Assembly: GCA_033398695.1 (NCBI GenBank)
Contig: CM065804.1
Coordinates: 48,267,501-48,331,500 of the forward strand
From: Orobanche coerulescens
Taxonomy: Eukaryota; Streptophyta; Magnoliopsida; Lamiales; Orobanchaceae
Direction of reading: 5' to 3'
DNA length: 64,000 bases
In this document: positions 54,851-64,000 of the stretch, piece by piece
Layout: each line of letters begins with the position of its first letter
Position numbering within the stretch: the stretch's first letter is position 1
Notes under the pieces: generated by a model
What the model was told of the DNA's origin: nothing
The model's database searches: none
The model's input: the letters and a program-made list of their open reading frames with translations, nothing else
Translations under genes and position numbers: made by a program

Positions 54851-56165
54851 TGTTAGGCGTATTTTTATACGCTTATTTATCATTATTCTGTATTATTTTC
54901 ATGAGTAAATATGCTAATGCCCTATTATTTTATGTTTTGCAGGAAATTGGAGTCCGAAAGCCGAAACGATGAAAAACGGATGAAAACGACGAATTTTGGC
55001 CTGGGGTCGCGGCACAAGGCAAGTGGGCCACGGCACACGCAGAGGACGAGCAGGCACCAGAGTAAACTGTACTCTGAGCCGCGGCACAGTTATGGGGAGC
55101 CGCGGCCCAGAAGAAATAAACAGCGCCCAGGTTTTAATCTATGCCCCGTGAGCCACGGCACAGATTAAGTGAGACACGGCACACGGGGCGGTTTTGGTGT
55201 ACTCCGCACGGGTTTGGGCCGTTTTAAAGCCAGTTCTCGACCTAATCACACGGACGCGATTTGGAGGCTGCTGGGAGCTATAAATAAGGGTTTAAGGCCA
55301 TAATTAATCATCTGGGGGAAGATCGATAAATCTTGGAGGAGGAATATCGCAGAAGAGAGGAATAAGCAGAAGACATTAAGAGCAGAGGGTGGAAGCCAGA
55401 AGAATGGAGGAATCTGAGCTCTTCATATGCGTTTGATTTTCATGCTTTCATTCATTAATTCTGTATTTTTATCTTTTAGCATGTCAGGCTAAAACCCTGT
55501 TCTAGGATTTTGATGAAACCAAAGTTTTGACGGATTTGCTTTTGATTATCTACATAATTCCCTTTTATGTTGAGTTTTCCCAATCGATTTTAATGCTTTC
55601 AATTGTCTGGCTAATAATTGGATTGTTTTAATTACTCAACTCAAATCAGGAGAGGAGAGTTGGTGAGGAACTATTGGTGAGGACCGTTTTATCTTGTGAG
55701 ATAGGAATATACTCATAGGAACTACGTGGCTTTTTGAGGATTTTGTGCTTTTTGCCTATTGTCGAATTAATTCACCTAGGGAGAGAGTGCGTTATTTGCC
55801 TTTAGAAAAATCTATTGACCTCGGGAGAGGCGGTAGAGTATATTAGCAATCTTCGCCTTCAATAAATTGGGGAAATCATTAACTTCAGATAATCGAGAGT
55901 AAATTCGGATAAACCAAGGTGGATTCAGAATCCTAGACTTATTCATCATTTGATTTTCTTTCTTCAAGCGATCATTTTTACTGTTAGTTCTTTTATTGGT
56001 TTTATTTAGTAATTAATTGCAACTCAAATTTCGACTGTTCAAATAAAATTAGAATACATATAAATCGGTACTTAGTGATTCAGTCCTCCTGGAAACGATA
56101 CTCACTCATCACTTTATTACTTGTCTACGATAACGTGCACTTGCGTTTAACGAAATATCGCAACA
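54851..56165 (+). repeat. Element P 3' LTR
   Basis: It is 1315 bp and pairs with 39175-40502. The GCCGCGGC cluster is at about 55003-55193 and the TATA box at 55278-55286. Several motif copies have changed to GCCACGGC or GACACGGC. Confidence 0.95.
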
Positions 56166-56830
56166 GTTGCCGGGTGGTATATGCGTGGAATTTTTAGTCA
56201 GGCACACTATGGTCATGTGTATATGCGGGTATCCGGACACATTGGACTGTGCACACGGTAACGTGCCTCCGTGAGACTAATTAGGCCAAGTGCGGGTGTA
56301 TCTATGGGATTCCGGACACTCGGCTACTTGTGCGCTTGCACATCCCATTCGGGCGTACTGTGATGCCTCTCTTTCCAACTTAATTTCATAACTAAGTCAT
56401 GTGATTATTGTATCTGTTCAACTCTTAAGGATTGTTGTTTTGTGTAACTAACCCCGTTGGGATGTTGTTTTTAGGTCATGGCAAGGCAAAGGCACGGGAT
56501 GATATCGTTGACGGGGAGGAGTCCCAGTGATACTAGTAGGCCCCCCCCGGTCCTTTTAGTTATTCATATTTTCTTCATATGTATTTTTCGCTGTAATTTC
56601 CGTTTGGATTTTTATTTTATTCAGTGTTGTATATTTCATCTTCATATGAAATATATATGTATTCTGTATTTCTGGGTGTATTGTACTTGAAACTCCTCAT
56701 CGGAGTAATTGGTAATATAATGTGGTTTGGTACTACAGTTATATTATTTAATTCATTAATTTTCATTCAACTAGTGGGTCCCAGTTGGGGTCCACGACAC
56801 TGTAATAACCGCCTAGTTTGGGGTGTTACA
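56166..56830 (+). repeat. Solo LTR M, right part
   Basis: It begins with the right GTTGC copy and contains GGCACACTATGGTCATG, the GTGCACACGGTAACG region and the LTR end CCGCCTAGTTTGGGGTGTTACA-like sequence, matching the inverse of the element C LTR start. K sequence resumes at 56831. Confidence 0.88.
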
Positions 56831-57270
56831 ATCGGTCTTTTCTCCTGCATTAACACAGCTCCTATTTCTAGTCCTGATGCATCACACTCAATTTCAAATG
56901 TGTTCGAAAAATCAGGTAATGCTAAAATGGGTGCGGTACACAACCGTTCTTTTTAGCATTTGAAAAGCATTTTCTTGTTTTTCTCCCAAAATAAATTTAA
57001 TGTTTTTCATGACAAGCTCATTTAGGGGAGCTGCAATTGTGCTGAAATCTTTTACAAAATGTCGATAAATTCCTGCAAGTCCATGAAAACTTCAGACATC
57101 GGTTGCATTATCGACTTTAACCCCTTTAACTCTGACAAAAAAACAAAGAAAAATGACTTCTTTTAAGCAAAAAGAGCCTTTTTGAGACTAACATAAAGTT
57201 GTGCTTCATGCAAAGTTAGCAAAATTAGTCTCAAATGTTCAACATGTTTGCTCATATTTTTACTATAAAT
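56831..57270 (-). pseudogene. Element K RNase H start and RT C-terminal part
   Basis: On the minus strand IYSKNMSKHVEHLRLI (57268-57220) continues RT, and [20 protein letters not shown] (about 56905-56840) is the RNase H start with its first catalytic Asp. The next 18 or so codons expected before [10 protein letters not shown] (37570) are missing, consistent with a deletion at the left junction of M. Confidence 0.88.
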
Positions 57271-57828
57271 CAGTGTTCTAAAATCCCCGCCTAGACCGAT
57301 TAATCCTCCGATTAATCCCTAGAAGGTCCTCTACCATTCCGATTATGGCCTAGGCGCTTGTACTGGGCGTTTGGCTGATTACTCGGTCATCTATGCTGGC
57401 TGGGCGGAGACTATCAAGGCAAGCTGAGATACTGTGGACTACTTTGTACCTGTATCAACGTCTCAAATTTCCTAGCTATGTGGGCGACTAGGCGGATGCC
57501 TAGGCAGTTATACTTTTTTTTTTGTTTTGTTCTAATAATACTACAAATTCCTAAACTGAGATATTATGGATATTATGGACTCCCTTATATCTATATTAAT
57601 ATTTCAAATTTAATATATAATTGATTATATATCTATTTAATGGTTAAATTTTAATTATTTTTAATTATTTTACACATATATATTTTTTTATACATAAAAT
57701 GATTAAAATAATAATAAAAGAATAAATCCATGTAGTCCGATTAATTCTCGGTTAATCCCCGAGTAATCCTCTGGGCGCTAGGCGTTAGCGATCCGAACGC
57801 CTAGCGCCTAGCGTTTTTTAGAACCATG
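57271..57828. mobile_element. hAT-like MITE in the RT of element K
   Basis: This 558-bp element has ends CAGTGTTCTAAAA and, inverted, CATGGTTCTAAAA, and an 8-bp duplication CTATAAAT/CTCTAAAT (57263-57270, 57829-57836, one mismatch). It separates the K RT motif VVVYFDDIL from IYSKNMSK. Its interior is repetitive (CCGATTAATCC, GCCTAGGCG, GCGCTAGGCG types) with no transposase. 8-bp duplications and CA-starting inverted repeats fit hAT elements. Confidence 0.8.
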
Positions 57829-57836
57829 CTCTAAAT

Positions 57837-58400
57837 TAGGATGTCATCAAAGTAGACAACCACAAACCTCCCAATAAACGCATGTAAGATATGATTCATT
57901 AGGCGCATGAAAGTGCTCGGTGCATTCGTTAGGTGAAAAGGCATAACAAATATTCATATAATCCGTATTTGGTTTTAAAAGCAGTTTTCCATTCATCACC
58001 TTCTTTCATACGGATTTGGTGGTATCCTTTCATAAGATCGATTTTGCTAAATAAAATTACCCCGTGCAATTCATCTAGCTTGTCGTCCAACCTGGGGGTG
58101 TATATACTTTACCGTTATGTTGTGGACTGCTCGGCAGTCGGTGCACATTCTTCGCGTACCATCTTTCTTTGGTACTACAATTATCGGGACCGCACTCGGG
58201 CTCAGACTCTCCTTGATATAACCTATTTCGAAGAGTCCTCTACCTGTCGTTGTATCTCTTTCGTCTCATCCGGATTATTTCAATAAGCCGGTCGATTCGA
58301 AATAACCGCACCAGATATAAAATCAATTGGGTGTTCAATCCCACGTAGTGGTGGTAGCCCGAAAGGAAACTCATCAGGAAAAATATCTAAAATTTCCCGC
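57837..58400 (-). pseudogene. Element K reverse transcriptase, main part
   Basis: On the minus strand there is FPDEFPFGLPPLRGIEHPID (about 58390-58330), then degenerate palm sequence, [39 protein letters not shown] and YGLYEY, and the active site VYFDDIL near 57845. FDDI is intact, but frameshifts and stops are frequent. It belongs to a gypsy lineage distinct from A-D. Confidence 0.9.
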
Positions 58401-58680
58401 AATAAAGATTGAATAGGACTCTGAAATTCCTGGTCTGCTTCAACTCCTTCGCCCCAATAAACATTACATATTTTTGAGGGCCTTCTTTTGTTTCCTTTTC
58501 CTTTTCCTTTTCATATTCTTTTTTATTTTTTTCACTATTTCTTAATTTTTCTTTTTCTCGACTCTATTCTTCTTATTTTCAACTTCTTTATTAAGTAGTT
58601 TTTGGTCCTCCAAGATTTGTGAGGTGGCATTAGTGCTAGGGTGATTTTCTTTCCATTTTTTCGAATGTATACCTATTTGT
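58401..58680 (-). other. Element K protease-RT linker
   Basis: This is low-complexity DNA, TTTTCCTTTTCC-rich on the plus strand, which on the minus strand would encode a Lys/Glu-rich spacer (EKEKEK-like). It is probably part of the K polyprotein; nothing else is visible. Confidence 0.5.
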
Positions 58681-58950
58681 TCTCCCGTTTAGAGAAACGT
58701 TCGAATCGTAGTGCCAAGGCCTTCCCAAAAGCATGTGGCACGCGTCCATAGGAACAACATCTCACAAAATCTCACCTTCGTTTTGCCCAAGGGTTATTAA
58801 CAGGAGGGCTTGTCGAGTTACCTTCACCTCCCCACAATCATTCAGCCAATGTAGTCGGTATGGTTTGGGATGTTTTCGTGTTGGTATTTCCAATTCTTCG
58901 ACCAACAATGCGCTAGCCACATTTACATAGCTTCCATTATTGATTACCAC
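58681..58950 (-). pseudogene. Element K protease region
   Basis: MVINNGSYVNVASALLVEEL and LHWLNDCGEVKVTRQALLL match the protease of the same gypsy group. The catalytic Asp position reads Asn (INNGS), so it would be inactive. Confidence 0.8.
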
Positions 58951-58965
58951 ACTACAATTTTTGTT

Positions 58966-60110
58966 TTAAACAAAAACTCTCATGTGAAACAAATTTTCAC
59001 GTTGTTCTACCCCGTCTTCCTCCTTGGCTTGGGGGTTCATTATTCTCCATATTGCAAGAGCGAGTGCGTTCTTAACAACATCGGTATCATATTCCTCCTC
59101 CACTGCTTTTTCATTCTCTGTCTCAACCTCCCCGTCCTTTATGATCATTGTTCGCTTGTTGATGCATTCTGCAGCGCTATGGCCAAAACCTTGATATCGA
59201 TAGCATTGGATGTCTCGATTTCGGGTCACAGTAGTTTCTACCATAGTAGGCCTACTTTTGGTCTTGTTTTACTGCTGCTCCCTCTAACTTCAAATTTATC
59301 CTTCAGAATATTTTGTTCGATGCGACTGAAAGCCGATTTATTTATAAAAGGATTTCTGTTGGAGCCTTCCAAGGTGTAGTGCACCCCATAGAAGTGGTGC
59401 TAAGATTTCCTCGCCGTGAGTTTTTCTCAATTTTTACGGCCCCATACACCATGTCTTCGAACTCGACAAAGTGTTGTTTGTCAACTTCCTTTGCAAGATT
59501 GTATCTCATACCATGCAAAAATCTTGCCATGGTAGCTTCTCTGGATTCCGTCACGTTTTATGAGCATCTCCATCTAGTAATATTCCACACTTCTCGTGCC
59601 TTGTTTCAAAGATTGCAAATGAGAAAACAATTCCTTGTTGTAGTAGTAGTTGGGCACAAATCCTTTTCTCTTTACAATTTTTAATTCTTCCCATCCTCTC
59701 ACCGATTTATCCCCAATCCTATGTCTCTCCGTAACATGTTGATCCCAGCAAATACTAGCATATTCCAAAAACTCAGTTATTGTTAGCCTCATTTTCTTTT
59801 CTTCTGAGTACGTTTGGCAATCAAACACCATTTCAATATTTCATTCCCAATCGAGATAAGTGTTCGGGTCGCTCCGTCCTTCGAACGATGGGATTTTTAT
59901 TTTTCGATTTCCCATCCCTCGATCTCGATCGTCCCCTCACCCATACCTCTCCTCTCTAGTTTCATCCCTTCATCCGCCTCCTCTACCTCGATATCCCCCA
60001 AACCTCTGCCTCGAAGTTTCCTCCTCGGATTGGTTACAGGACTCATCGTCATATCCTTCAAACTGAACCGGACTTCATTGTATTGTTCGTTTCCCGTCGA
60101 CTTTCTTGCC
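58966..60110 (-). pseudogene. Element K gag
   Basis: On the minus strand, KIPSFEGRSDPNTYLDWE (about 59910-59850), MVFDCQTYSEEKKMRL, KGFVPNYYYNKELFSHLQSL, REATMARFLHGMRYNLAKEV and the zinc knuckle CYRYQGFGHSAAEC (about 59208-59165; one Cys changed to Tyr) give a complete gag in order. An RG-rich stretch lies near 60000. A stop near 59845 and frameshifts break it. The 5' LTR and primer site of K should lie to the right, but I could not find them. Confidence 0.88.
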
Positions 60111-61232
60111 TTTTAGTGGTAGAACCTACATTTATGATAAATAGGTATGTTTATATATATATATATATTTGTTTTAGTATATTTTTTATACCCTTCTCTT
60201 TTTTATACTTTTTTTCGTATACTTTCTTTTGGTGACAAGGATGGCTTTAGTCGATCACAAGTATCTTTTTTAAATTTAGTGAAGAAGATATTCGGAGAAC
60301 CACTTTAACTCTCTCTTATACGTGGCATTTTCTAATTTTTAGATTCTTTTTATCTAAAGTATTCCATGCCACATTGGTTTTGAATGAGACTCCACCGATT
60401 AAATAACTAAATAAGTACTTATAATCGATGTGTATATTACCATTACATTTATTATAAGCAGTAATTTAATCAATTATTGAGTTGATCAAATAAATAATCT
60501 TATTTTTATTAGATAATTTAATTTGACCAATTTATTTTTATTTAATTTCATTTGTCTAATTATCAATGTCTAACAATTTGAGCGAGTTTGTGTTTTTTTA
60601 AAGTTAGACGTAACAATAAGTTATTTTAACAACTTATATTTGATTATATAGATTTTATAAGTTTTAATAGATTTGGGTAATTAGTTTAATAATCAATGTG
60701 TATTTTACCATCACATTTGTCATTGCTAAAATTTGACCAATTATCGAGTTGCCCAAACAAATTGTGTTAATTTTCATTAAAAATGTAATTTGGCTAATCA
60801 TTAGTTGGCCAATAAATATTTTTTATTAAAAAATTAATTTGGCTAATTTATTGACGTTGAATTTAATTTGTCCAATTTATCAACGTATAACAATTTGAGC
60901 GAATTTGTTTTTTTTTGGAATTCGAATGTAAAAGATTTAGGTAATTAGTGCATATAACTATATAGATTTGCGAGGGGAACATATACTTAAATTATGTTTT
61001 AATCGAGTTTGAGATGGGGAAGTATATTATTTCTAAATAAGTTTCAGATGGCTGAACCCTAGTTGTTTTCGGGTATCACTATATGGATTTGGGATGAAAA
61101 CGTATAATAATTCACTTTTAAGTCACATTTCGGACGAGTAGATTTATATAAACTATAACAGGTTCGAGTTGTTGAATCCTTGGATCATCTTTTTGTTTTT
61201 TTTCATTGTGTCAATGAGTAACTCCGAGTGGC
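60111..61232. repeat. AT-rich region with degenerate long repeats
   Basis: A block with ACTTTAACTCTCTCTTATACGT, ATTTTCTAATTTTTAGATTC and AATAACTAAATAAGTACTTATAA (60300-60470) recurs in diverged form at 61390-61560 and partly at 61750-61810. The phrase ACAATTTGAGCGA.TTTGT occurs at about 60573 and 60888. No genes are visible. This may be the remains of K's LTR or another old repeat. Confidence 0.55.
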
Positions 61233-61383
61233 CGAACCGAACTAATAAGTAGAACTAGCGAGTTTTCTGTATTAATATATCTGATTAAAAAATATAATTT
61301 TATTATATATATAATAAAAAATTATATTTTTAATAAAATTTATTAATACAAAAACTCGCCAGTTATACTTTAGTTAGGTTCTA
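61233..61383. mobile_element. Fold-back MITE-like inverted repeat
   Basis: Arms of about 65-70 bp, GAACCGAACTAATAAGTAGA...GCGAGTTTTCTGTATTAAT and ATTAATACAAAAACTCGC...TTTAGTTAGGTTC, flank an AT-only centre (TATATATA near 61310). The arms can form one long hairpin. No TSD is obvious. Confidence 0.65.
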
Positions 61384-62149
61384 CCACTACCATTATACCT
61401 CAAGAACGCTACGTTAACTCTCTCATACGTGGTATTTTTTTAAGTTCTTATTATTTAAATCTTCTATCCCATATTGATTTTCAATGACACTATTGATTGA
61501 ATAACTAAATAAATATTTATAATAAATGTGTATTTTACCACTCCATAAATATTTCACATCATCACTTTAATTTGGTCATCTATTGATTTGGCAAATTATC
61601 AAGTAAATCTCAATGACCCAAATATGTAAGTATTTATTATTATAATATCTAATTTATATATGTATAAATGTTATTTTTACATTATTTTTATTTTTTCCTA
61701 AACTCGATTCTCTTCAATTCCAGATAAATATATAAAATATCTAATATCAATACGAATTCGGAGTACTACGTCAACTCTCTCTTCTACATGATTTTTTTAT
61801 TTTTTTATTCTTATTTTTCTAAAATCTTGAATCCTGCATATATATTGTAAATGGTCTTTGAAGATTGTATAATTCCACACTTATACTAGGAATTTAGTTT
61901 TTAATCTTTTGTCATTTACAATATTTATTCTTAATCTTTACTTTATAGTGTTTGAGTTTTATTGAGATGGATTAACCAATTACTATAACAAGTTATGTTT
62001 AGTTATTTAAATTGTATAAATTTAAATATGTTGAGTAATTAGTGGATATTATATAGGGGCCTGCGACACAGTCACTGATAATCGTATTGAGCCACACGTG
62101 CCACAGTCATTAGAGGCACCCCTTTATGACTGAATCCTAGTATTATGTT
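61384..62149. other. AT-rich intergenic or old repeat DNA
   Basis: This holds the second and third diverged copies of the repeat from 60300-60470. From 62050 to 62130 the sequence is less AT-rich (GCGACACAGTCACTG, GCCACACGTGCCACAG) but not recognisable. Confidence 0.5.
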
Positions 62150-63190
62150 TACTTTTTTTTTTTTTCAAAAAACCGACAGATTTTATATCATTGTGAAAAG
62201 CGAGGGTTGACGAGTCCCTCTACACGTCCGCAAAAAGGAGGGGGGACGAGACCCTCTACACGCCCCAACGGATGAAATACAAAAGCTAGGCAAATGTTGT
62301 TGGTGTTCTCCCCATCAAAAATAATTTTACACATAGACTTTTCTACTCCTAATATATGGATAAGCCAATTTATCAAGTTTAAGAAGGCCACAGATTTTCC
62401 CTTTCGGATTGGAGAAATCATGGAAGTGAAAATCTTGATGTTCACATCCTTGATTGGCCAAGAAGTTGGCAACGGCATTACCTTCGCAAAAAATATGGGA
62501 GAAACGAATGTCGAATCTGTCCATTAATGCCCGAATTTTACAAATGAGGCCATGGAGTTGCCAATGACACGAAGATGATTCCCCAATCAAATGAAGTGCC
62601 ACCTTCGAGTCGACCTCCACCCAAACTTTGATGAATTTGTGTTCAAAGCACAAATCGAGCCCCCTCCAAATGGCGTAGATTTCAGCGAAGTTGTTGGTTT
62701 GAACCCCAAGAAATTGCGAAAACATGAAAAGCGGATTCCCGAGGTGATCCCGAGCAATCCCCCCGCAGCTGCACCGCCCGGGCTGCCCTTCGCGGCACTA
62801 TCCGTATTGAGTTTCTACCATCCCATATCCGGCTTAATCCAACGAACCATCAAAATTTTATACCTCGGCCCCGGGTTCGGTCTGATGCCCATATAATCGG
62901 CAATTGTATCCGCCCCCTTCCAAAAATTCCTTTTAATTTTGCCTTGAACTTTAAGGTTGTTAATGTAGTTCCAAATGCGCTTGCACACAAGTTTAGAGGT
63001 AAATGGGATATTATCAACCCACTTATCGTTCCTACAACACCAAAGAAACCAAAGAATGAGGATCAGAATGATGTGAAAAATGTGGATAGTACCCTTCGTT
63101 TTACCAAACCAATTGGCAATGATAAGATTAAAGTTAGAGGATACAAGAATTTTAATACCCGCAAGGTTCTCGTTTACATTTGGCATAGTT
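62150..63190 (-). pseudogene. 3' end of a LINE (L1-type) with RNase H domain and poly(A) tail
   Basis: On the minus strand, from 63186: residues typical of the zinc-finger and linker before RNase H (WFLWCCRNDKWVDNI), then KLNTDSAAKGSPGG (about 62780; the first catalytic Asp; a stop lies just before it), then NNFAEIYAIWRGLDLCF, VWVEVDSKVAL and HIFCEGNAVANFLANQGC, the later motifs of the plant LINE RNase H. The frame breaks near 62740. A 13-15 base A run on the minus strand (T run at 62152-62166) marks the 3' end. Reverse transcriptase is absent, so the copy is 5'-truncated, as is common for LINEs. Confidence 0.85.
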
Positions 63191-63339
63191 ACCTCAAGAC
63201 GATTTTATCGATGTTTTATTTCCAGTAATAGTGTGATGCAACTTTATTTTTCTAGAACAAGATATTACTATTGTTATGTTATATTCTTAGCATTATTCCA
63301 AAGAAATGAATATTGCTTGCATGTTTATGGTTTGAAAAT

Positions 63340-64000
63340 CTTTCCTCTTTTTCATGGGAATGCATACAGGAGAACTTGAATGCTTGGTAGATAGTGGGAC
63401 CACCCACACCATTCTTAGGAATAGGCTTCTATTCATTGAACTAGTCGCCTGCCAATCCTCGATAACTATGATGATTGGGTCCTCCCAACTCATCCAAGGG
63501 CGAGGCGATGCCTGATTTTTGATGCCTAACGACACTCTTCTCCAAGTTACTGATGCTCTGTATACACTTAGAGCCCCTCGAACCTTACTCAGCTTGAATG
63601 ATATATGTAGCAATGGTTTCCATGTCGAAACCCACTGTGAGAATGGAATTGAGTTACTTTACATTACATCTAATGAATGTGGATGTAAACGCATATTAAA
63701 AGTACTCGAGAGTCAAAATAGTAGACTGTACACACTACTATTAGGGTATTCGAATCCGCTCATGCTGTCACCATAAATGAAATTTGGGACAACGACTCAT
63801 ATAGGCTTTGGCGCAATAGACCAGGTCATCCCGATCGAGATATGATGATTTGTATCCTAAAGAACTCGCATGGACATCCTTTTTTTCGAGTGAAAAAGGG
63901 CAACAACTCAACACAAAGAATAGTATTGATGTTAATCATCTATGTTGTCTAAAGAACCAGAGACATATGCCCCTTATAAGCAATTGACTATGTCAAAAGC
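63340..64000 (+). pseudogene. Ty1/copia pol start (protease and pre-integrase), running off the window
   Basis: ECLVDSGTTHTILRNRLLF (from about 63377) contains the copia protease site DSGTT. The sequence after it (MPNDTLLQVTDALYTLRAP, LLSLNDICSNGFHVET, GIELLYITSN) is the usual protease end. The GAG-pre-integrase zinc region (YRLWRNRPGHPDRDMM, about 63810) has lost its first His (LWHDRLGHPG-type expected). Frameshifts occur near 63510 and 63770 and stops near the end. The remainder of pol lies to the right of the window. Confidence 0.85.

Larger units (their letters stand above)
39175..56165 (+). mobile_element. Element P: Athila-like Ty3/gypsy element lacking RT, RNase H and integrase
   Basis: LTRs 39175-40502 and 54851-56165 begin TGTTAGGCG and end ATCGCAACA; the duplication GTTGC flanks both sides (39170-39174, 56166-56170). 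The primer site matches tRNA-Asp. Without D it is about 7.7 kb. It has gag and protease of Athila type but no reverse transcriptase, RNase H or integrase between protease and 3' LTR, so it depends on other elements (a TR-GAG-like form). Confidence 0.93.

Noticed and set aside
56831..56905. Direct continuation of element C or D pol at 56831
   Set aside because: The RNase H sequence type ([15 protein letters not shown]) differs from C and D and matches K on the other side of M.
58762..60066. Plus-strand frames of 65-169 residues across 57933-60116
   Set aside because: They are antisense shadows of K gag, protease and RT, whose minus-strand motifs are clear.

Overview
This is plant nuclear DNA made almost entirely of transposable elements inserted into one another; no intact host gene is visible. 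A flowering plant is indicated by the chromodomain-bearing Ty3/gypsy elements with primer sites for initiator-Met tRNA, by an Athila-like gypsy element with a tRNA-Asp primer site, by a CACTA transposon carrying plant-type gene exons with introns, and by a LINE with a C-terminal RNase H domain. The species cannot be named from the sequence.

Target-site duplications (TSDs) and interrupted reading frames give the nesting order. Level 0 is an old gypsy element, K, on the minus strand (gag near 60100 down to integrase at 37032). Three insertions split K: a plus-strand gypsy element H (its 3' LTR ends at 37031 and its 5' part lies before the window), a plus-strand solo LTR M (37565-39174 and 56166-56830), and a small hAT-like MITE (57271-57828). 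H is split by a 22.5-kb CACTA transposon (1246-23775, TSD CGG, in the integrase zinc-binding region) and by gypsy element C (24963-34178, TSD AGAGC, in the chromodomain end). The CACTA element is split by two sister gypsy elements, A (3712-12437, TSD TGATA) and B (14964-23592, TSD ACACC). The solo LTR M is split by the Athila-like element P (39175-56165, TSD GTTGC), whose gag is split by gypsy element D (41521-50775, TSD AGCAC). The chains K>H>CACTA>A/B and K>M>P>D are both four levels deep.

Without A and B the CACTA element is about 5.2 kb and shows no transposase. It carries minus-strand exons of a FES1-type Hsp70 nucleotide exchange factor (13740 down to 2980) followed by the N-terminal exon of a CWC16/CCDC130-type splicing factor (2694-2632). 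It therefore looks like a non-autonomous, gene-capturing (Pack-type) CACTA. The captured FES1 copy is broken by a stop and a frameshift.

All the gypsy polyproteins are broken. A has lost the catalytic Glu of integrase and an RNase H Asp, C has lost its gag core and part of RNase H, H has a mutated reverse-transcriptase active site, and P contains gag and protease but no RT, RNase H or integrase. The right end (60100-64000) holds an AT-rich repeat region, a fold-back MITE, a 5'-truncated LINE with a poly(A) tail, and the start of a decayed Ty1/copia element running off the window.

The most unusual pattern is in the LTRs. Each has, at or just upstream of a possible TATA box, a cluster of one short palindromic motif, and the motif type (GCCGCGGC, TATCGGCCGATA or ACGTACGT) does not follow the relationships of the elements. 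It looks like an exchangeable promoter cassette shared even between chromodomain elements and the Athila-like P.
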